Positions 1 to 5,331 of a stretch of DNA of 5,545 bases are shown piece by piece. The stretch is from Planctomycetota bacterium (GTDB taxonomy: Bacteria > Planctomycetota > Phycisphaerae > UBA1845 > UTPLA1): positions 1 through 5,545 of the forward strand of contig JAPULF010000437.1 of the NCBI GenBank assembly GCA_027295245.1, given 5' to 3'. The position numbers and the translations under genes are program-made. The notes under the pieces are model-generated. The model searched no databases, was not told where the DNA came from, and worked only from the letters and a program-made list of their open reading frames with translations. Numbering within the stretch: the first letter of the stretch is position 1; every line of letters starts with the position of its first letter.

Positions 1-687
1 GTGACAGAGCGCGCAACTCACGTGGCCTCCCTCGAATCCCACCGGTATGAACGCTCCGGCGGCGACGTCAACGCCGGTATTGATGGTTGTGCCCGCCGGG
101 AACAACGTGGAGCCCACCCGAAGGTCTCGTGAAAGCCCCACCTTCAGGTTCGTCGTGGGAGATTTCGGCCGTAGCACGGTCGTGATGAACAGGTCTCGCA
201 GAAACGAAAGCGATCCGTCGGGATCGTTCGCGGGATCGAACGACGTCAGGGCCAACTCCAGGATGTCGCTGCCGAACGCGTCACCCTCGACCGGACCCAA
301 GCTCAGGATGTTGTTCAGCGTGAAGAACTCGCCCAACACCTGCGTATTGAACAGCTGGCGCCCTTTTTCGATCAATGCCTCCGTAATGTGGATCAGGCCG
401 ATACGCAGATAGTGATCCGGAACATTCGGATCCAGGTTCGCGTCGACGACCATCTGGCGGGCTTCGCCGGGGGTCTTGAGCTCCCCGAAGAAATCGTAGA
501 ATCCGATGGGCAACCGCGGGGCCGGCGCCAGAAGCACGGCGGTCGCCGCGTCAATGGGCGGCGTCGGAACGGGAAGCCCGTCACAAGTGCCCGCGTTACC
601 GGCCCCCGCGGCCAGGATCGCAATCGACGAAACTGTCAACCAAACACGACGCCGGCCATAAACAGAGCCTTCACGTTTTGCGAGCAT
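1..687 (-). CDS. Putative exported c-type cytochrome, N-terminal part (runs off left edge)
   Basis: The minus strand is open without a stop from an ATG at 687 to base 1 (229 codons), so this is the 5' part of a longer gene. The N-terminus has a basic stretch (GRRR, residues 11-14), a hydrophobic segment (about 15-29) and small residues near 30-33 (GNAG), as in a Sec signal peptide; Cys35 is not in a convincing lipobox. The mature part has GRQLF (about 109-113), a phrase often seen before haem sites in dihaem peroxidase/MauG-like cytochromes. It ends at the window edge in CALCH (residues 225-229, bases 1-15), a CxxCH haem c attachment motif, within VSCALCH. The start is supported by a purine-rich Shine-Dalgarno (GAGGGAGAGGG, bases 706-696) 8 nt upstream and an in-frame TAG further upstream. 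What is seen is an exported protein with one haem motif; an electron-transfer or peroxidase role is inferred. The roughly 190-residue region before the haem motif matches no domain I recognise. Confidence 0.8.
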   Translation of the reverse strand, partial: MLAKREGSVYGRRRVWLTVSSIAILAAGAGNAGTCDGLPVPTPPIDAATAVLLAPAPRLPIGFYDFFGELKTPGEARQMVVDANLDPNVPDHYLRIGLIHITEALIEKGRQLFNTQVLGEFFTLNNILSLGPVEGDAFGSDILELALTSFDPANDPDGSLSFLRDLFITTVLRPKSPTTNLKVGLSRDLRVGSTLFPAGTTINTGVDVAAGAFIPVGFEGGHVSCALCH

Positions 688-734
688 TGAGCGAACCCTC
701 TCCCTCTTGACAGCGCCCCCGTTCTAAAACGCGC

Positions 735-751
735 TTCGGCCCTCCGCCGAA
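735..751 (-). other. Hairpin in the leader of the cytochrome-like gene
   Basis: TTCGGC (735-740) and GCCGAA (746-751) are perfectly complementary 6-bp arms around a 5-nt loop. Read on the minus strand the loop is GGAGG, a Shine-Dalgarno-like sequence. It lies between the predicted promoter (779-807) and the start codon (687), so it would be in the mRNA leader, about 48 nt upstream of the ATG. The true ribosome binding site at 696-706 is outside the hairpin. A regulatory role is speculative. Confidence 0.35.
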
Positions 752-778
752 TCGACCACTGCTGATTGTGGCGACCGG

Positions 779-807
779 ATCATACCGCTTGCCGGTCACG
801 CCTTCAA
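779..807 (-). promoter_or_regulatory. Sigma-70-like promoter for the cytochrome-like gene
   Basis: On the minus strand TTGAAG (807-802) and TATGAT (784-779) are separated by exactly 17 bp. TATGAT matches the -10 consensus at 5 of 6 positions and TTGAAG matches the -35 consensus at 4 of 6. Transcription would start near 772 and give a leader of about 85 nt. A 6-bp inverted repeat, GACCGG (773-778) and CCGGTC (792-797), flanks the -10 box and could be a repressor site. Confidence 0.5.
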
Positions 808-918
808 ACTGACTCCACAGGAGGCGGATTGTTGCGAGTTTCCGCGGTCACCCGGCCCGCCGAGTCGAGCCACAAGATGTAATCTCAAGGCATGACGGGC
901 TTTACCGCCGGCAAGCGG
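785..918. repeat. Two inverted copies of an 11-bp word, 112 bp apart
   Basis: CCGCTTGCCGG at 785-795 recurs exactly as its reverse complement CCGGCAAGCGG at 908-918. The first copy lies in the -35/-10 spacer of the promoter reading left; the second is in otherwise featureless sequence. The match does not extend beyond 11 bp on either side. It may be a paired protein-binding site, but in GC-rich DNA an 11-bp match in 600 bp could be chance. Confidence 0.3.
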
Positions 919-1005
919 CTTGTGCGCCACCCATCTGCGCAGACCATCGTCTTAGGTCGGATAACGCTCACAAAATCCGGAGATGATCGGTCGGAGAAGC
1001 AGCGA

Positions 1006-1049
1006 TTCGAACCGAAACGGACCCGAAACATGGCGGGCATTCGATCGAA
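1006..1049. promoter_or_regulatory. Two TTCGA/TCGAA palindromes upstream of the BlaI-type gene
   Basis: TTCGAA at 1006-1011 and the perfect 10-bp palindrome TTCGATCGAA at 1040-1049 use the same half-sites as the palindrome in the BlaI-type gene's promoter at 1127-1143. The three centres lie within about 130 bp. They could be auxiliary operators, though no binding protein is known from the sequence. Confidence 0.3.
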
Positions 1050-1116
1050 ACATCCGACTAGACCGGTGTGTATTATCGCGCGATGGCGCCGAAACAGATC
1101 GACTTCCGTGATTTTT

Positions 1117-1148
1117 CTTGTTTACAAGTCGAAACGTTCGACTATGCT
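1117..1148 (+). promoter_or_regulatory. Promoter with overlapping palindromes (candidate operator) for the BlaI-type gene
   Basis: TTTACA (1121-1126; 5 of 6 matches to the -35 consensus) and TATGCT (1143-1148; 4 of 6 to the -10) are 16 bp apart on the plus strand. The spacer is filled by AGTCGAA-ACG-TTCGACT (1127-1143), a perfect inverted repeat with 7-bp arms whose last base is the first of the -10 box. A second repeat, CTTGT-TT-ACAAG (1117-1128), covers the -35 box. Occupancy of either would block RNA polymerase, which fits the autorepression common for BlaI/MecI/CopY regulators. Neither repeat matches the TACA-nn-TGTA core of well-known BlaI/MecI/CopY operators, so assignment to this repressor is inference. 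The transcript would have a leader of about 130 nt. Confidence 0.5.
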
Positions 1149-1283
1149 AGCTGGCGAGTTGAGTTGAGATGTCGACCGGTTCAACGGCCGCGGAGAGTGG
1201 CCTGGGCGCAAGACATAGACGAATGTCGCTGCGTTGTTCGAGGGAGAATGGAACTCGGTCGCATCGTGAGAAGGAGATTCATC

Positions 1284-1721
1284 GTGGCAAAAAGAAGGAA
1301 GAAAACCAAGCGTAGTGCATCATCGGCGTCCACCCATCTACCCAACGCCGAACTGGACGTGATGGCCTGTCTTTGGAAAGACGGCCAGTCCACGGCCCGG
1401 AACATTCGCGAAACGATGCTGAGATACCGACCGATGGCACATGGATCGGTGGTCACGCTCCTCACGCGTCTGGAAGCGAAGGGCATGGTGACCAAGAAGA
1501 AGGGCTCGTTTGGAAAGGCGTTTATCTTCAAGCCCGCCCGAGCCCCGGAGACGACTTACCGCTCGTTGGCCAAGGACATGGTCCGCCGCGTCTTCGCCGG
1601 GGACAGTGCCCGAATGGTGACCTCCTTGTTCGAGGCCCACCCGCCCACAAAGGGTGAACTGACGCAGATTCAGACCTTGGTGAACAGCGCCAAGCGGAAG
1701 GCCAAGGCCTCGAGGCGATAA
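1284..1721 (+). CDS. BlaI/MecI/CopY-family transcriptional repressor
   Basis: A 145-residue protein. Residues about 19-84 form a winged helix typical of the BlaI/MecI/CopY (penicillinase repressor) family: PNAELDVMACLW at 20-31, TLLTRLEAKGMV at 58-69, then a basic wing (KKKGSFGKAF, 71-80). Residues about 88-135 match the C-terminal dimerisation part (YRSLAKDMVRRVFAGD, then MVTSLFE). Such proteins are cytoplasmic dimeric repressors, classically released when a BlaR1/MecR1 sensor triggers cleavage. Start: the GTG at 1284 has AAGGAG at 1271-1276, 7 nt upstream. In-frame ATGs further upstream (for example 1248) would add sequence with no family similarity and have worse spacing. Odd points: an extra basic N-terminus (AKRRKKTKR) and a basic C-terminal tail (SAKRKAKASRR) make it longer than the usual 120-130 residues, and no BlaR1 gene follows; the next gene is convergent. 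The family call is secure, the regulated genes are unknown. Confidence 0.93.
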   Translation: MAKRRKKTKRSASSASTHLPNAELDVMACLWKDGQSTARNIRETMLRYRPMAHGSVVTLLTRLEAKGMVTKKKGSFGKAFIFKPARAPETTYRSLAKDMVRRVFAGDSARMVTSLFEAHPPTKGELTQIQTLVNSAKRKAKASRR

Positions 1722-1730
1722 CGAGTCTGC

Positions 1731-1747
1731 CCGGAACGCCCTTCCGG
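1731..1747 (+). terminator. Hairpin downstream of the BlaI-type gene, possible terminator
   Basis: CCGGAA (1731-1736) and TTCCGG (1742-1747) form a perfect 6-bp stem with a 5-nt loop, 9 nt after the TAA stop. There is no T-run after it, so it is not a textbook intrinsic terminator. It may assist termination or protect the mRNA 3' end. Confidence 0.35.
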
Positions 1748-1882
1748 ACAAAGACACAAAACGACTCACTTCCGTAATCCAATCCAGGCATTGCGCCGAC
1801 ACGACCGGCCGCGCATTCTTGCATCGACGAAGGATGCGCGGCTGAGTCGTGGATCGGCGTTTCGGGTCGGATCGCCCGCAAC

Positions 1883-1902
1883 CGTTGGAAGTGTTTCCAA
1901 CG
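1883..1902 (-). terminator. Hairpin directly after the kinase gene stop codon
   Basis: CGTTGGAA (1883-1890) and TTCCAACG (1895-1902) form a perfect 8-bp stem with a 4-nt loop, one base beyond the TAG stop (1906-1904) of the minus-strand kinase gene. No U-tract follows on the minus strand, so it would be an L-shaped or Rho-assisted terminator, or a 3'-end stabiliser. Position and perfection make a role at the mRNA 3' end likely. Confidence 0.45.
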
Positions 1903-1903
1903 A

Positions 1904-4900
1904 CTATTTGGGGTGCGCGCCTGATTCCCGCCGGGCTCCCCACTTCTCCAACTCGGTCCGCAGGCGTAATGCCTCCGATGGCTCGTCACACGCCTCATGG
2001 GTCTCGATCCGCAGTTTCAACACGGATAGCGCTCGGGGATCGTCCTGCTCAAACTTGCGTGTCAAACTGGAATGACTCGACGCGAGCATCGCCTTGGCCT
2101 CATCGCATTCACCCAGTGTCGCCAGGCAACGACCCAACAGACCCTCGATCTGGACGATTCGCCAATGGCCCGGGCTCAACTGTTCCCGTCGAACCTCGAG
2201 AGCGTCGCGTAGCCAAGACTGAGCGACCTTCGGGTGTCCGGACTTCATGCGAACCCAACCCAGCAGGTGAAACGTATCGGCCACGGCGCGGCCGTCGGGT
2301 TTCCAGTCCGGCGAACTGAGTTGCTGTTTCAACACGGACACGCTGTCCTTCAACAGCTCCGCGGCTTCCCGGTTCTGACCCAGCCGTTCCAGACACACGC
2401 CCAGCGACGCCTTGGTTTGCGCGATCTTCCAATCGTGAATCCGTGACGCTTCGCGGGCTGCTTGCTGAATCGTCAGCGCCTCCCGAAAGAGCGGCTCGGC
2501 CTCACGGGCGTTTTCGGTCAGCATGAGGATCCAGCCGAGCAGGGTCAGCGTATCGGCGGTAGCGTGATGACCTTCCCCCAATCGCTCGCGGCGGATCAGG
2601 AGGGCTCTTCGGCAGTGTGCTTCGGCCGCTTCGAAATCTTCCGACTGCGCGTTTAACGAAGACAGGTCGTGCAGAGTTTGAGCAACCGATGGGTCGTCCG
2701 GCTCCAACAGGCGCTCTTTCATCTGCAAGGCTTCAGTGAGTGCTGCTTCGGCTTTGCCATAGTCGCCTAATTGCACCAGACAGCTTGCCACGTTGTTGAG
2801 GCCCTTCGCAATGCGGTAGTCGTCGTCGTCTCCGAGCTTGCGAACCAAATCCACGGCGTCCTGAAATCGCCGCTCCGCAAGCGTGAATCCGCCCATCCGT
2901 TTGAGACAAGTGGCTATATTGTTGAGGCTGGCGGCAACGTCGGCGTGATCCTCACCGAGCAGATTGCGACGCATCACGAGCGCTTCGCGATATAGCTTCT
3001 CGGCGCCATCGTACTGCTTCATTCCCTTCAGGGCGGCGGCCTGGTACGTCAGCGAATCGGCGACCTGTGGGCTCTCGTCGCCGTAGCGCCGACGCCGGAT
3101 TTCGAGGGCCTCGCGCTCCAGCCGAATGGATTTCGCGAAGTCGCCGGTCTGAGTCGCGAGACCGGAGAGGCTGTGAAGCGTCTCGGCGACGTCGGGATCC
3201 TGATTACCCAAGACGTCTCGCCTAATCTCCAGAGCGCGGATCAGGTGGGGACCGGCCTCCTTATAGAAACCCAGCTCTCGATAAGTCTCGCCCAGCGTTT
3301 GACGAATCGCGGCCTCAACCTCCGGCTGGTTTCCCAACTCGGCCTCCACACGCTCGCCCGCCCAGTCGAGCAGGTATCGAATCGTCACTTCACGACCCTT
3401 CAGACGTCCTGGACCGACCTGGGCCAGCATGTCTTGAAGAAACCCCGTGACCTCGTGGGCCTTTTCAATCTCATTTTGGGCTTGCCAGTAGCCGGTGCCG
3501 GCCACAATCGCAATCAGCATCAAGGCCCCCGCCCCGACACCGGCAAGTCGCACCCGATGTCGGCGGCGCCGCTCGCGCTCGTCGCTGCCGCGCATGGACT
3601 TGCGGTCCGCCCGCCGTTCATCCAGTGCCCGGAGTAGGTGAAAGAGCATCTCGGCCGACGGCAAACGCGACGACGGAGTACCGCCCACACAAGCGGAAAT
3701 GTCTTCGCGCAGGATTTCGTCACTGACTTCGGCCTCCCACCCTTGGCCCAGGGGACGAGAGAGATCGCCGACGACCATTTGATAAAGCAGTACCCCAAGG
3801 GCGTATATGTCGCTTTGAATGCTGGATGGTTTTGCGACGAGCAGTTCGGGAGCCATGTACAGCCGCGTGTCCGTACGCGAGTAGACATCGATCTGTTGAG
3901 ACGAGGAGTCCGTCGTCGGACCCTCCACCGAGATATTCGCGTCCTTCAGCTCGCTTCCTTCGATCAACTCGCCGATCCCAAAGTCGGTCAGGCGAACCTG
4001 CACGCGGCCATCCTTAGACTCGTCGATAAGGATGTTGAGCGGCTTTACATCCCTATGGATGACACCAACCGAATGTGCGGCGGCGAGTGCTTGGGAGGCC
4101 TGGGCGACGATCTCCATCCGGGTCTTCAGCGGAACGGCCCCAATGCCTCCCTTCGCCTCCGACCAACAAAAGAGGTCGCCGTCCCGGGCGTATTCCATCT
4201 CCAGGAAATAAGGGGCGACATCGAGTCGGACCTCGAACAAATGGGCGATGTCGGGCCGTTCGCCCAGCGTCTCCTTGATCAGCCTGAACAGTCTCAGCTC
4301 GCGCTTCAGCGAACGCAGACGCGAGGCGTCGAAACAGAATTTAAACGTACGCGATCCTCGGGTTCGATAGTGCTTGGCGAGCCAGACCTCCCCGAAGCCA
4401 CCTTCGCCGATCTTTCGAACCAGTTTCCAACCGCCCCGCCCCGGCACGTCCAGCCCCACGGCCGGCCGCCATCCCAGCGTGACTTCGTCGCCCGGTGCGA
4501 TGGCCCGGTGGGCCTTTTCCGAATTCGGCGGTGGCTTCAGCGGGGCTCGTCCCTTTCGGCCGACTTCACAAATCTGAACCGGCTCAGGCACGCCCTTCAA
4601 GAGATAGGGGCCATGATCGAGCCATTGGGTATCCTCGGGAATCTCGGCGTCGCCGATGGCCGCCCTTCGGGCGAGATCGAAGGCGGTGCGGGTCATCAGT
4701 GTTTGGCCGGACGTGGCCAGCGACATCACGCGTGCGGCGGTCGGTTTGGCGAGCCCCTCCACCTCGATCGGCTTGGCCCCGCGGGCCACGTCCTCCGCTG
4801 TATTCTCGTGTAGCAGCACTTCGCCGAAGTGCATGCCCTGGCGGGCGGCGAGCGACGCGTTTAGCTCTACAGACAACTTGCCGAGCACATCGCCGTAGGC

Positions 4901-5137
4901 GATGGCGTAATGGGCCGCATCGATCGGGCGGTCGAAGAGAAACAGGAATCCGTCGGTCTTGTCGATTTCGAGGCCGTTGTATCGCGCCAGCAGATCACGG
5001 GCGGCCCGGTCGTGCAACGCCAACACTTCGGCGGCCCGCACGTCGCCGAGCGTTGCGACCAGTTGTGTGCTTTCCACAAGATCGGTCAGCAGCAGCGTCT
5101 TTGGGACGGGCGTCAAATTCCGTTTTTGATCCGCCAT
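1904..5137 (-). CDS. Class III cyclase-like / Ser-Thr protein kinase / TPR membrane protein
   Basis: A 1077-residue signalling protein. Residues about 13-193 resemble a class III nucleotide cyclase: TDLVEST with metal Asp19, DKTDGFLFLF with second metal Asp62, GMHFGEV (101-107), AKPTAARVM (130-138) with Arg136, and the usual tail LKGVPEPVQICEVG (180-193). The expected transition-state Asn is Pro132, so cyclase activity is doubtful. Residues about 237-510 are a complete Hanks-type kinase: glycine loop GEGGFGEV (244-251), probable ATP Lys266 in FKFCF, HRDVKPLN (361-368, catalytic Asp363), DFG (385-387), APE (429-431) and SDIYALG (442-448). The DFG-APE loop is long and rich in Ser/Thr. A basic stretch (RERRRRHRVR) precedes one membrane helix (about 531-551), placing cyclase and kinase in the cytoplasm and the roughly 500-residue TPR part outside. 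Start: ATG at 5137 has GGAG (5147-5144) 6 nt upstream and falls where cyclase similarity begins; a 104-codon in-frame extension to 5449 shows no domain. Ligand and substrates are unknown. Confidence 0.93.
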   Translation of the reverse strand: MADQKRNLTPVPKTLLLTDLVESTQLVATLGDVRAAEVLALHDRAARDLLARYNGLEIDKTDGFLFLFDRPIDAAHYAIAYGDVLGKLSVELNASLAARQGMHFGEVLLHENTAEDVARGAKPIEVEGLAKPTAARVMSLATSGQTLMTRTAFDLARRAAIGDAEIPEDTQWLDHGPYLLKGVPEPVQICEVGRKGRAPLKPPPNSEKAHRAIAPGDEVTLGWRPAVGLDVPGRGGWKLVRKIGEGGFGEVWLAKHYRTRGSRTFKFCFDASRLRSLKRELRLFRLIKETLGERPDIAHLFEVRLDVAPYFLEMEYARDGDLFCWSEAKGGIGAVPLKTRMEIVAQASQALAAAHSVGVIHRDVKPLNILIDESKDGRVQVRLTDFGIGELIEGSELKDANISVEGPTTDSSSQQIDVYSRTDTRLYMAPELLVAKPSSIQSDIYALGVLLYQMVVGDLSRPLGQGWEAEVSDEILREDISACVGGTPSSRLPSAEMLFHLLRALDERRADRKSMRGSDERERRRRHRVRLAGVGAGALMLIAIVAGTGYWQAQNEIEKAHEVTGFLQDMLAQVGPGRLKGREVTIRYLLDWAGERVEAELGNQPEVEAAIRQTLGETYRELGFYKEAGPHLIRALEIRRDVLGNQDPDVAETLHSLSGLATQTGDFAKSIRLEREALEIRRRRYGDESPQVADSLTYQAAALKGMKQYDGAEKLYREALVMRRNLLGEDHADVAASLNNIATCLKRMGGFTLAERRFQDAVDLVRKLGDDDDYRIAKGLNNVASCLVQLGDYGKAEAALTEALQMKERLLEPDDPSVAQTLHDLSSLNAQSEDFEAAEAHCRRALLIRRERLGEGHHATADTLTLLGWILMLTENAREAEPLFREALTIQQAAREASRIHDWKIAQTKASLGVCLERLGQNREAAELLKDSVSVLKQQLSSPDWKPDGRAVADTFHLLGWVRMKSGHPKVAQSWLRDALEVRREQLSPGHWRIVQIEGLLGRCLATLGECDEAKAMLASSHSSLTRKFEQDDPRALSVLKLRIETHEACDEPSEALRLRTELEKWGARRESGAHPK
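1940..3325 (-). repeat. TPR array (kinesin-light-chain type) in the kinase protein
   Basis: Residues about 605-1066 of the kinase protein contain about eleven degenerate TPR units. The first seven begin at residues near 605, 647, 689, 731, 773, 815 and 857, a strict 42-residue spacing; later units near 903, 949, 991 and 1033 are less regular. Typical units read A-x-x-L-x-x-L-x-x-x-x-x-x-x-G-x-[FY], then EAL-x-[IM]RR and an LG turn. This 42-residue form is the kinesin-light-chain (TPR_10/TPR_12) style common at the C-terminus of planctomycete and myxobacterial kinases. It is a protein-binding solenoid, predicted outside the cytoplasm from the membrane topology. Confidence 0.9.
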
Positions 5138-5152
5138 CCACGTCTCCGCGGA

Positions 5153-5158
5153 ATTATA
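5153..5158 (-). promoter_or_regulatory. Consensus -10 box just upstream of the kinase gene
   Basis: The minus strand reads TATAAT at 5158-5153, a perfect -10 hexamer, 15 nt before the ATG. A start point about 7 nt downstream would give a leader of only about 9 nt, with the GGAG ribosome site at its extreme 5' end. At 16-18 bp spacing there is no recognisable -35 (for example TCCTGC at 5181-5176). It is either a promoter needing an activator or a chance AT-rich word; the true promoter may lie further upstream. Confidence 0.3.
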
Positions 5159-5190
5159 GGGCTTGACGATCCACCGCAGGACCGCTCTAG

Positions 5191-5200
5191 AGAGTACTCT
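5191..5200. promoter_or_regulatory. 10-bp palindrome AGAGTACTCT
   Basis: A perfect 10-bp palindrome, overlapping by two bases a second palindrome, CTCTAGAG (5185-5192). Its centre lies about 49 bp upstream of the start point that the TATAAT at 5158-5153 would give. That is near where an activator could stand in for the missing -35 box. No regulator can be named. Confidence 0.3.
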
Positions 5201-5252
5201 AAGCTGTATTTCGGACGTTGAATGCCCGCCGCTCGGTATCTGCGATGCCGCG

Positions 5253-5264
5253 ACAACCGGTTGT
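5253..5264. promoter_or_regulatory. 12-bp perfect palindrome ACAACCGGTTGT, candidate operator
   Basis: The longest perfect uninterrupted palindrome noticed in this intergenic region, placed between the two divergent genes. The half-site CCGGTTG occurs again at 5316-5322, about 60 bp away. A dimeric regulator binding here could control both genes. Confidence 0.35.
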
Positions 5265-5302
5265 GCCGATCGGAGCGGATTCGCCGAGCGCGATCCAGAT
5301 CG

Positions 5303-5331
5303 TTGCAACTCCCGGCCGGTTGGATTAGACT
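5303..5331 (+). promoter_or_regulatory. Weak sigma-70-like promoter candidate for the secreted-protein gene
   Basis: TTGCAA (5303-5308) and TAGACT (5326-5331) are 17 bp apart, each matching the consensus at 4 of 6 positions. The -35 lies inside the palindrome GTTGCAAC (5302-5309), and CCGGCCGG (5312-5319) sits in the spacer. The leader would be about 115 nt. An AT-rich word just downstream (CTATAA, 5335-5340) is an alternative -10 without a good -35. Confidence 0.3.

Larger units (their letters stand above)
688..1283. other. Divergent intergenic region (cytochrome-like gene / BlaI-type gene)
   Basis: About 600 bp lie between two divergent starts. The region holds a promoter for each gene (779-807 minus, 1121-1148 plus), a hairpin at 735-751, an 11-bp inverted repeat pair (785-795 and 908-918) and a group of TTCGA/TCGAA palindromes between 1006 and 1143. 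I see no tRNA or other structured RNA and no credible small gene: the 91-codon plus-strand reading frame from 892 has a poor ribosome binding site and an unstructured, Arg-rich composition. Confidence 0.7.

Noticed and set aside
47..412. 121-codon plus-strand frame at the left end
   Set aside because: It lies opposite the cytochrome-like gene, which has a signal peptide, a good ribosome site and a haem motif on the other strand.
829..882. Possible 17-codon peptide starting at TTG after GGAGG (820-824)
   Set aside because: A rare start codon, very short, no recognisable sequence; the GGAGG is more simply chance in GC-rich DNA.
1001..1020. tRNA T-loop-like sequence (GGTTCGAATC on the minus strand)
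   Set aside because: The flanking bases do not pair as a T-stem, and no acceptor, D or anticodon arm is found around it.
892..1167. 91-codon plus-strand frame in the left intergenic region
   Set aside because: It has no usable ribosome binding site and no recognisable composition or motif, and it runs through the palindromic promoter region.
1262..1286. Direct repeat CATCGTG flanking the repressor gene's Shine-Dalgarno
   Set aside because: Only 7 bp, easily chance; it does create an in-frame alternative GTG at 1266, but that lacks a well-placed ribosome site.
1338..1998. Minus-strand frames of 201 and 156 codons across the BlaI-type gene
   Set aside because: They overlap a well-supported family member on the other strand and have low-complexity, Arg/Ser-rich translations.
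3638..4813. 391-codon plus-strand open frame opposite the kinase domain
   Set aside because: It is antisense to conserved kinase and cyclase motifs, a common shadow in GC-rich genes, and its translation shows no domain.
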